From: Gammaproteobacteria bacterium UBA4475
Lineage (GTDB): Bacteria > Pseudomonadota > Gammaproteobacteria > Pseudomonadales > Azotimanducaceae
NCBI GenBank assembly: GCA_002389265.1
Contig: DGOD01000332.1
Span: 1-7,971, forward strand
Direction: 5' to 3'
DNA length: 7,971 bases
Under the pieces are notes generated by a model that saw only the letters and a program-made list of their open reading frames with translations, made no database searches and had not been told where the DNA came from. Shown here piece after piece: positions 1 through 5,409 of the stretch. Position 1 is the stretch's first letter. Each line of letters starts with the position of its first letter. A program made the position numbers and the translations under genes.

Positions 1-43
1 TGCCTGGCAGCAGTATTTTCAACCCAAGAATTCATAACTAAAA

Positions 44-49
44 AGAGGA
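44..49 (+). promoter_or_regulatory. Ribosome binding site of the acyl-CoA dehydrogenase gene
   Basis: AGAGGA lies 8 bases before the ATG at 58. An in-frame ATG at 49 overlaps this motif and cannot be served by it. The site therefore fixes the start at 58, giving a protein that begins MDFDIPEDLQ, as acyl-CoA dehydrogenases usually begin. I see no clear sigma-70 promoter in bases 1-43, so the promoter or an upstream operon gene may lie outside the window. Confidence 0.6.
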
Positions 50-57
50 TGTGTTCC

Positions 58-1329
58 ATGGACTTCGACATACCAGAAGATTTACAGGATTATTTGAAAG
101 TACTCGATCAATTTATTCTTGATGAGATTAAGCCCCTGGAGCAGGAGAACGACAATATTCGATTCTTCGATCATCGTCGCGAAGACGCGCGAACTGATTG
201 GGAACGAGGCGGACTGCCGAATGAAGAATGGGAATCATTGCTGCGCGAAGCCCGGCAACGAGCGGATAAGGCGGGTCACTACCGCTACCCGATAGACAAG
301 CAATATGGTGGCCAGAACGGCACCAATCTGGGTATGGCGGTGATTCGCGAGCACTTCGCAGCGATGGGGCTGGGTTTGCATAATGATCTGCAGAACGAGC
401 ACTCCATTGTTGGTAACAACGTTGGTTTGCTACTCATGCTGGCCTATGGCACGCCGAGTCAACAGGCGGAATGGGTTCCCTTGTTGCTGGAAGGTAAGCG
501 GGGCTTTGCCTTTGGAATCACCGAGCCGGATCATGGCTCTGACGCGACTCACATGGAAACGAACGCCGTACGGGATGGTGACGGCTGGCGAATCAATGGC
601 GAAAAGACCTGGAATACTGGTATCCACAAGGCTCAATACGACATGATCATGGCGCGTACCAGTGGCAAGCCAGGCGATGGCGAAGGCATCACGGCTTTTC
701 TGGTACCCATGAAAGCCGAAGGTATGAAAGTTGAAGAGATGCTCTGGACCTTTAACATGCCCACAGACCACGGCCGAGTCTCCATTACTGACGTGCATGT
801 GGACGACTCTGCGATATTTGGTGGCGAGGGCCGCGGCTTGCAGGTGGTGCAACATTTCTTCAACGAGAACCGGATTCGCCAGGCGGCCTCCAGCCTCGGT
901 GCTGCTCAGTATTGCATCAATGAGTCTGTGGCCTACGCGATGAAGCGCAAGCCATTCGGTAAGCCATTATCCAGTAATCAAGGCATTCAGTTTCCGTTGG
1001 TCGAGCTCCAAGCGCAGTGCGAGATGCTTCGGGCGCTGATCCACAAGACTGCCTGGCAGATGGACAAGTACGGTAATTTCATGGTCTCTGACAAGGTGTC
1101 TATGTGTAATTACATAGCGAATCGATTGTGTTGTGACGCGGCTGATCGGGCGATGCAGGTTCATGGCGGTTTGGGCTATTCTCGGCATAAGCCCTTCGAA
1201 CATATTTATCGCCATCATCGTCGCTACCGAATCACTGAAGGCGCAGAAGAAATTCAAATGCGCAGAATCGCTGGTTACATGTTTGGTTATATGAATCAGA
1301 AGGCGCCAAAGGGTGTAAAGGTAGGGTAA
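58..1329 (+). CDS. Acyl-CoA dehydrogenase family protein
   Basis: This is a flavoprotein of the acyl-CoA dehydrogenase fold, expected to be cytosolic, FAD-binding and either alpha,beta-dehydrogenating or, in this context, eliminating a leaving group from an acyl-CoA. The 423-residue length from the ATG at 58 is normal for the family. Visible signatures are GFAFGITEPDHGSD (about 149-162, the FAD/substrate loop), GEKTWNTG (181-188), KRKPFGKPLSSNQGIQF (about 296-312), QVHGGLGY (367-374) and RITEGAEEIQ (391-400). Glu394 lies where medium-chain acyl-CoA dehydrogenase has its catalytic base; the family's usual EGT is EGA here, and the usual AGSD of the TEP loop is HGSD. The next gene, an APH-like kinase, starts 2 bases after the stop, so the two are surely co-transcribed. 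That pairing resembles ACAD10/ACAD11, where kinase and dehydrogenase handle 4-hydroxyacyl-CoAs. The family call is firm; the substrate is unknown. Confidence 0.93.
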   Translation: MDFDIPEDLQDYLKVLDQFILDEIKPLEQENDNIRFFDHRREDARTDWERGGLPNEEWESLLREARQRADKAGHYRYPIDKQYGGQNGTNLGMAVIREHFAAMGLGLHNDLQNEHSIVGNNVGLLLMLAYGTPSQQAEWVPLLLEGKRGFAFGITEPDHGSDATHMETNAVRDGDGWRINGEKTWNTGIHKAQYDMIMARTSGKPGDGEGITAFLVPMKAEGMKVEEMLWTFNMPTDHGRVSITDVHVDDSAIFGGEGRGLQVVQHFFNENRIRQAASSLGAAQYCINESVAYAMKRKPFGKPLSSNQGIQFPLVELQAQCEMLRALIHKTAWQMDKYGNFMVSDKVSMCNYIANRLCCDAADRAMQVHGGLGYSRHKPFEHIYRHHRRYRITEGAEEIQMRRIAGYMFGYMNQKAPKGVKVG

Positions 1330-1331
1330 GC

Positions 1332-2762
1332 ATGGATGCAATCAAGACGGGGTTCGAGGCAACTCTTGAAGGGATATTGGTCCGCAATATCCCTGATTTT
1401 CAACAACTGCTGCGAGTCGATCGATTGTCCGGTGGTGCGAGTCAGGAAACCTACCGCATAGCGATCGAGACGCCGATGGGTGAACAGTTGTTGGCGATGC
1501 GTCGTGCCCCGGGTGGTGTCAAGGTAGAGCCCGTGCCAGGCCATCCGGGCCTGGATGTTGAGGCGTTGTTGATGCGCAGTGCCCGCGCCGTGGGTGTGCC
1601 AGAACCACAAGTCTATTATGTGTTACAAGAGGAAGATGATCTGGGCGAGGGCTTCATCATGGAGTGGCTTGAAGGTGAAGCCCTGGGTGCGCGGATCGTT
1701 CGCGCGCCCGCCTATGAGCAGCTGCGGCCTCGACTCGCCTATGAGTGCGGCAAGTTAATGGCAAAGATTCATCAGATTGACCTGGATGCCACCGGGTTAA
1801 GAAGTCGCTTGTTTGAAATCACCCCGAAAGAATTTGTTGAGCAGAGTTGGGAGCGCTACCGTTTGCTGGAGACGCCGCAGCCGATGATTGATTTCACGGC
1901 TCGATGGCTGATGGAGCATCTGCCGGTAGCCCCGCAGATGCGCCTGGTTCACAACGATTTCCGAAATGGTAATTTCCTGGTTGACGAAACAAAAGTAGTT
2001 GCTGTGCTCGACTGGGAAATTGCCCATATCGGTGATCCCATGCGCGATTTGGGCTGGATTTGTGTCAACTCCTGGCGGTTTGGTGGTGCTCATCCAGTGG
2101 GCGGGTTTGGCGAGTATGCAGATCTGTTTCGTGGTTATGAGGAAGTCTCGGGTCAGCCGGTTGATATTGAGCAGGTGAAGTTCTGGGAAGTCTTTGGTTC
2201 TTTTTGGTGGGCTGTTGGTTGCCTGGGAATGGCCGAGCATTACCGTACCGGGCCCGATAAGACCGTGGAGCGACCGAGTATTGGTCGGCGTTCGTCAGAG
2301 TGTCAGATCGATTGTGTGAATCTGGTGATCCCCGGGATTGTGACGCCAGTACAACCGGAGCAGGCAGCGCAAACGCTGGATATGCCTCGGGCTGACGAGT
2401 TACTGACAGCGGTGCGTGACTTTTTGCGCGCCGATGTGATGGAGAGCACCACAGGTCGGGTTAATTTTCTCGCTCGGGTTGCGGGTAATGCGCTGGATAT
2501 TGTGCTTCGTGAAAGTCAACTGGGTGGTCCGGCACGGGCATTGGAGTTGGAGAAGTTAAGGCTCTTGTATGGCTCGGCGGTGTCTGATGTGGATGATCTG
2601 GAGGCGCTGCGCTGGCGCCTGACTCGGGATTTGCGGGATGGTACTCAGGACCTTGATGATGAACGATTGCATGATTATCTGCGTCACGCAGTGGCGAATC
2701 AGATAGCCATAGACCAGCCCCGCTACTCAGGTTTTAAAGTGGCCACAGGTCAGTCAAGCTAA
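1332..2762 (+). CDS. APH-fold phosphotransferase fused to a DUF6285-like C-terminal domain (putative hydroxyacyl-CoA kinase)
   Basis: The first ~340 residues form an aminoglycoside phosphotransferase-type kinase. They show a glycine-rich loop LSGGASQETYR (32-42), the Brenner motif HNDFRNGN with His207, Asp209 and Asn214, and the metal-binding DWE at 227-229 followed by IAHIGDPMRDLGW. Residues ~350-466 (MPRADELLTAVRDFL through NQIAIDQPRYSGF) look like DUF6285, an all-helical domain found as a separate small protein or as a C-terminal extension of such kinases. The total of 476 residues fits kinase plus that domain. The location right behind an acyl-CoA dehydrogenase gene points to phosphorylation of a hydroxyacyl-CoA, as in ACAD10/11 and the LvaA step of levulinate breakdown, rather than antibiotic resistance. 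The 3' end overlaps the convergent DUF445 gene by 29 bases. Domain assignment is confident; substrate is inferred from context. Confidence 0.9.
   Translation: MDAIKTGFEATLEGILVRNIPDFQQLLRVDRLSGGASQETYRIAIETPMGEQLLAMRRAPGGVKVEPVPGHPGLDVEALLMRSARAVGVPEPQVYYVLQEEDDLGEGFIMEWLEGEALGARIVRAPAYEQLRPRLAYECGKLMAKIHQIDLDATGLRSRLFEITPKEFVEQSWERYRLLETPQPMIDFTARWLMEHLPVAPQMRLVHNDFRNGNFLVDETKVVAVLDWEIAHIGDPMRDLGWICVNSWRFGGAHPVGGFGEYADLFRGYEEVSGQPVDIEQVKFWEVFGSFWWAVGCLGMAEHYRTGPDKTVERPSIGRRSSECQIDCVNLVIPGIVTPVQPEQAAQTLDMPRADELLTAVRDFLRADVMESTTGRVNFLARVAGNALDIVLRESQLGGPARALELEKLRLLYGSAVSDVDDLEALRWRLTRDLRDGTQDLDDERLHDYLRHAVANQIAIDQPRYSGFKVATGQSS
2734..2762. other. Convergent 29-bp 3' overlap of two coding regions
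   Basis: The plus-strand kinase ends in TAA at 2760-2762 and the minus-strand DUF445 gene ends in TAA at 2736-2734, so both use these 29 bases as coding sequence. No intergenic terminator can exist here. Transcripts from both sides must run into each other or end inside the opposing gene. Confidence 0.85.
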
Positions 2763-4029
2763 TGTCGGCGAGGCTACTGAGTTCGGCAATAAGGTGAATC
2801 GTCAGGCCGGCTAAGCCGCCGACAACGGTGCCATTGATGCGAATAAATTGTAGGTCGCGGCCGATCTGCAGTTCAATCCGTTCGGCAGTGGCGGTGGCAT
2901 CCCAGTTGTCGATAGTACCAGAAATCAGGTCGGCCACTTCATGGCCATAGGTTCGAATGAGGTGGCGGGCACTGGTGTCTGCCCACCCATCGATCTTGTT
3001 GGCCAGCGCTCGGTCCTCGAGAATAGACTCACCAAATTTGATCACCGACTTCTGAATCGTCTGCTTGAGCTCGGCGTTGGGGTGTTCGCCTTGATGTAGT
3101 AAAGCTTGTTTGATGTCCTGCCAGAGTGTGCCGGTAAAATCCCGTAATGCTGGCTGGTTGAGTAGATCCTCTTTGATCGACACTTCCTTGTTGCGAATGT
3201 CCTGTGAGTGCTTCAGGTCTTCCATAAACTGATCTGTCATCTTGACCAGCTTGATGCGCATAGGATGAAAAATATCCATCTGCATTTCATACAGCGTTTT
3301 GCTCAGGCTGCGGACCAGTTTTTTATACACAGCCTTGTCAAGACTCGAGGGAAACCACCAGGGTGTTTCTGTGCCGACTTTTTCGCGCAGTTGCTCGTCA
3401 CTGTCTTCTAACAGATTCAGGGCGATTCGAACCGCGGCATCCATGGCCTCCTGTTGACGTCTGCCAGAGGTTAGAAATGTCAGCAACTCGCCAATGAGTG
3501 GCGCAAATGAAGTATCCCGAATTTTGTCGGCGACCTTCTGTTCGATCATCAGCTGGATATCAGCGTCGTTCATCACCCGAACCGCCCCGGCCAGCCCCGC
3601 GGTGAGTTGTTCGGCCACTGCCTCGGCATTTTTCGGTGCAACGATCCACACGGCCACTTGCCGGCTCAGGTTCATGGCTCGAATCTTGTCAGAAATTACC
3701 TGCTCCGAGAGAAAGTTTTCCTGCACGAAGCGTCCGAATTGCTCGGCGATCTGACTTTTACGATTAGGTATGATTGCCGTGTGCGGGATCTTCAGTCCGA
3801 GGGGGTGCCGAAACAGGGCGGTGACGGCGAACCAGTCAGCCAGGGCGCCGACCATGGCGGCTTCTGCGGTGGCTTCCACGTAACCGACCCAGGGCGCGAA
3901 GTCGCGGAACAGGCGCGCGACGATATAAATGGCAGTGACCGCGAGCAAGAGCCCGGTTGCCAGACGTTTCATACGCGCCAGATCCCGGTGTCGGGATTGC
4001 TCGAGGTCCGTAGACTTGAAATGGAGCAT
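2734..4029 (-). CDS. DUF445 family membrane protein, YjiN-like
   Basis: This resembles Escherichia coli YjiN over its whole length. Near the N-terminus is a membrane segment (about 22-41, KRLATGLLLAVTAIYIVARL), followed by the conserved block AEAAMVGALADWFAVTALFR (about 56-75) and HTAIIPNRKSQI. Near the C-terminus is IGRDLQFIRINGTVVGG (389-405) leading into a second hydrophobic segment. Between them is a long, charged, mostly helical region. The molecular role of the family is not established; an envelope location is inferred. I chose the ATG at 4029 (431 residues) because it gives a YjiN-like N-terminus. An in-frame GTG at 4059 would add ten residues, MCPLLTHWPP, that look unlike a family N-terminus. 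Neither start has a good Shine-Dalgarno site. The last ~11 residues (ADISLTDLWPL) extend past the usual YjiN end and are largely encoded in the overlap with the kinase gene. Confidence 0.88.
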   Translation of the reverse strand: MLHFKSTDLEQSRHRDLARMKRLATGLLLAVTAIYIVARLFRDFAPWVGYVEATAEAAMVGALADWFAVTALFRHPLGLKIPHTAIIPNRKSQIAEQFGRFVQENFLSEQVISDKIRAMNLSRQVAVWIVAPKNAEAVAEQLTAGLAGAVRVMNDADIQLMIEQKVADKIRDTSFAPLIGELLTFLTSGRRQQEAMDAAVRIALNLLEDSDEQLREKVGTETPWWFPSSLDKAVYKKLVRSLSKTLYEMQMDIFHPMRIKLVKMTDQFMEDLKHSQDIRNKEVSIKEDLLNQPALRDFTGTLWQDIKQALLHQGEHPNAELKQTIQKSVIKFGESILEDRALANKIDGWADTSARHLIRTYGHEVADLISGTIDNWDATATAERIELQIGRDLQFIRINGTVVGGLAGLTIHLIAELSSLADISLTDLWPL

Positions 4030-4108
4030 GGGTGGCCAATGGGTGAGTAACGGACACACAGATCATAAAGCATCGTCGGGTCTTGATGTAGCTGTTAAGG
4101 ATCAAAGT

Positions 4109-4140
4109 ACCCAGCATCCGACCCAATGGGTCCCCTGGGT
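4109..4140. repeat. Nested inverted repeats, candidate operator
   Basis: GACCCAATGGGTC (4120-4132) is a perfect palindrome around one central base. It is flanked by a second inverted pair, ACCCAG (4109-4114) and CTGGGT (4135-4140). A palindrome of this size between divergent genes fits a dimeric repressor site, for instance of TetR type, but no regulator gene is in view. As RNA it could form only a short interrupted hairpin without a U run. Confidence 0.35.
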
Positions 4141-4181
4141 GCTGATGTTGCAGTGGTTGGTGCCGAACTAACCGCAGCCCA

Positions 4182-4198
4182 ATTGCGACTGTTGCAAT
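4182..4198. repeat. Inverted repeat ATTGC-N7-GCAAT upstream of the SDR gene
   Basis: Five-base arms, extendable with one unpaired A to CC...GG, are separated by seven bases and end about 54 bases before the GTG start. The position is suitable for an operator or activator site. Arms this short can occur by chance. Confidence 0.2.
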
Positions 4199-4251
4199 GG
4201 CGCACGGGCTTATGTTTCCATTAGCCCAAGGATTATGAATAAGGATTTTAC

Positions 4252-5028
4252 GTGCTGGACAAAACGTTCTCGATGCAGGGTAAACATGTGGTCATTACTG
4301 GTGCCTCTTCCGGTTTTGGTGCGCATTTCGCTGAATTGATCGCCTCTGCTGGTGGCAAGGTCGTCCTGGGTGCCAGGCGGGTCGATAAACTTGACGCGCT
4401 GGTAAACCGGCTCAATACGGCGGGAGGTGAGGCGCTGGCGCTGGCGCTGGATGTTCGCGATCCAGCCAGTGCGCAAGCCTTTTTGGACAATGCCGCAGCG
4501 GCCTTTGGTCCTATTGACGTGCTCATCAATAACGCCGGCGTCGAATCTGGAGCCAAAACTTATGCCATGATTGATGAAGATGACTGGGACTATGTGATGG
4601 ATACGAATCTCAAGGCGGCCTGGCGACTCTCGAAATACTACACTGAGCATGTGGTGGCGAATCAGCAGTCCGAGGGAAACATCGTGAATATTGCGTCCAT
4701 TACGGCATTTCGAACCATCAAGGGGCAATTTCCCTATGCGGTGTCCAAAGCAGCCCTGATCAAGGTCACGGAGGTCATGGCGCTGGAAGCGGCTAAATAT
4801 GGCATTCGAGTAAATGCCCTGGCGCCGGGCTATATTCTTACTGACGTTAGCCGCGTCTTACTTGAGGGTGATGGTTCCGATGCTTTTCGCAAAGGTATTC
4901 CCATGCGTCGCTATGGCGAGTTCACGGATCTTGATGGTCCCATACTGTTGCTGGCATCTGATGCCTCCCGTTATATGACCGGTTCGACTCTGGTGGTTGA
5001 CGGTGGCCATATTTGTGCAGAACTCTGA
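4252..5028 (+). CDS. Short-chain dehydrogenase/reductase (classical SDR)
   Basis: This is an NAD(P)-dependent oxidoreductase with a Rossmann fold; at 258 residues it has the standard length of classical SDRs. Visible are the cofactor motif TGASSGFG (16-23), LDV with Asp67, NNAG (93-96), Asn119, and the catalytic Ser149, Tyr162 and Lys166 (YAVSK), then the PG motif (192-193). The family-typical C-terminal stretch SRYMTGSTLVVDGG follows. Arg42-Arg43 after the second strand (GARR) suggests NADP(H), an inference only. The start is a GTG with AGGA (4242-4245) six bases upstream; no ATG fits. The fold cannot distinguish a 3-oxoacyl reductase from a sugar or alcohol dehydrogenase. Nearness to the dehydrogenase-kinase pair allows a role in hydroxy/keto acyl-CoA conversion, but a minus-strand gene lies between and it is not in the same operon. 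Confidence 0.92.
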   Translation: MLDKTFSMQGKHVVITGASSGFGAHFAELIASAGGKVVLGARRVDKLDALVNRLNTAGGEALALALDVRDPASAQAFLDNAAAAFGPIDVLINNAGVESGAKTYAMIDEDDWDYVMDTNLKAAWRLSKYYTEHVVANQQSEGNIVNIASITAFRTIKGQFPYAVSKAALIKVTEVMALEAAKYGIRVNALAPGYILTDVSRVLLEGDGSDAFRKGIPMRRYGEFTDLDGPILLLASDASRYMTGSTLVVDGGHICAEL

Positions 5029-5053
5029 CTAGAGCTCTGACTAGAGCTCTGAC
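5023..5053 (+). repeat. 12-bp tandem repeat spanning the SDR stop codon
   Basis: CTCTGACTAGAG occurs at 5023-5034 and 5035-5046, followed by a partial copy CTCTGAC at 5047-5053. The period is a multiple of three, so the TGA is repeated in frame three times (5026, 5038 and 5050). The array most likely arose by slippage after the gene end, which left the protein unchanged. Confidence 0.85.
5031..5050 (+). terminator. Hairpin directly after the SDR stop codon
   Basis: AGAGCTCT is self-complementary and present twice, so copies 5031-5038 and 5043-5050 can pair as an 8-bp stem with the loop GACT. It starts two bases after the stop codon, as a terminator or mRNA-stabilising stem would. No U run follows, so it is not a canonical intrinsic terminator. 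Confidence 0.4.
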
Positions 5054-5110
5054 GACAGGCGTTCTGGCCAGGTCGTAAAAGAGAGAATAAGTCGTAAATA
5101 AAACAATCAC

Positions 5111-5138
5111 TTGCATTCTACCTGCAAATGATAATAAT
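5111..5138 (+). promoter_or_regulatory. Putative sigma-70 promoter of feoAB
   Basis: TTGCAT (5111-5116, three of six consensus bases) and AATAAT (5133-5138, five of six) are separated by 16 bases. The -10 box lies inside the Fur box, so Fur bound with iron would block RNA polymerase. Transcription would begin near 5145, which makes the ATG at 5128 unusable for translation. Confidence 0.5.
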
Positions 5139-5142
5139 TCTC
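5124..5142 (+). promoter_or_regulatory. Fur box upstream of feoA
   Basis: GCAAATGATAATAATTCTC matches the classical 19-base Fur consensus in 15 positions. In the 7-1-7 view, TGATAATAATTCTCA (5129-5143) differs from the perfect palindrome at one position. It precedes ferrous iron uptake genes, where Fur repression under iron-replete conditions is well established in Proteobacteria. Confidence 0.85.
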
Positions 5143-5178
5143 ATACACGTTAATACCAAGTGGATGTTCAACCGTTCA

Positions 5179-5409
5179 ATGAACCTGGCAGAAATGAAAC
5201 AAGCGAGCCAATGTCTAGTGCTTGAGGCGGCCGCAGGTGTTGCAGAGATCCAAAGTCGGCTTTATGCGCTAGGCCTCTATCCTGGCGTTAAGGTCGAGGT
5301 GCTGCGCTTTGCGCCAGCGGGCGACCCGATACAGATACGAATCGGCTCGACACTGCTGAGCATTCGTAAGCAAGAAGCGATATTAATCGAAGTTGAGGCC
5401 CTGGGATGA
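5179..5409 (+). CDS. feoA: Ferrous iron transport protein A
   Basis: FeoA is a small cytosolic SH3-like protein that works with FeoB in ferrous iron uptake. From the ATG at 5179 it has 76 residues, the normal length, and begins MNLAEMKQ as family members do. The conserved core is RLYALGLYPGVKVEVL (about 27-42) followed by GDPIQIRIG and the terminal LLSIRKQEAILIEVE. The reading frame opens at 5128, but that ATG lies in the Fur box and upstream of the predicted transcription start, so it is rejected. An ATG at 5164 (81 residues) remains possible; neither it nor 5179 has a strong Shine-Dalgarno site. The stop overlaps the feoB start as ATGA, so the two are translationally coupled. The sequence match and gene pairing make the call firm; only the start is uncertain. 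Confidence 0.9.
   Translation: MNLAEMKQASQCLVLEAAAGVAEIQSRLYALGLYPGVKVEVLRFAPAGDPIQIRIGSTLLSIRKQEAILIEVEALG

Larger units (their letters stand above)
4030..4251. promoter_or_regulatory. Divergent intergenic region between the DUF445 and SDR genes
   Basis: About 220 bases separate two divergently oriented genes, so both promoters should be here. On the minus strand TATGAT (4067-4062) matches a -10 box in five of six positions, though no good -35 lies at 16-18 bases. If used, transcription would begin near 4055, which favours the DUF445 start at 4029 over 4059. For the SDR gene I found no convincing sigma-70 pair. The region also carries the dyads listed separately and two copies of CCAATGGGT (4036-4044 and 4123-4131). 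Confidence 0.4.

Noticed and set aside
967..1341. Open frame antisense to the acyl-CoA dehydrogenase gene
   Set aside because: It mirrors a well-supported gene, has no recognisable domain, and its composition follows from the codon pattern of the sense strand.
1332..2762. Aminoglycoside resistance gene
   Set aside because: The APH fold is present, but the C-terminal DUF6285-like domain and coupling to an acyl-CoA dehydrogenase point to catabolism; there is no mobile element nearby.
3607..4050. 147-codon open frame opposite the DUF445 gene
   Set aside because: The DUF445 frame matches YjiN across its length, and the opposing frame shows no family motif or ribosome binding site.
4432..4449. 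Three tandem GCGCTG hexamers
   Set aside because: They encode Ala-Leu repeats in a normal helix of the SDR and keep the frame; they look like ordinary coding sequence.
4210..4728. 172-codon open frame opposite the SDR gene
   Set aside because: The SDR has all catalytic motifs; the antisense frame has none and would cross the SDR promoter region.
5128..5178. N-terminal extension of FeoA from the ATG at 5128
   Set aside because: This start falls in the Fur box and predicted -10 region, and FeoA proteins normally begin at the position of the ATG at 5179.
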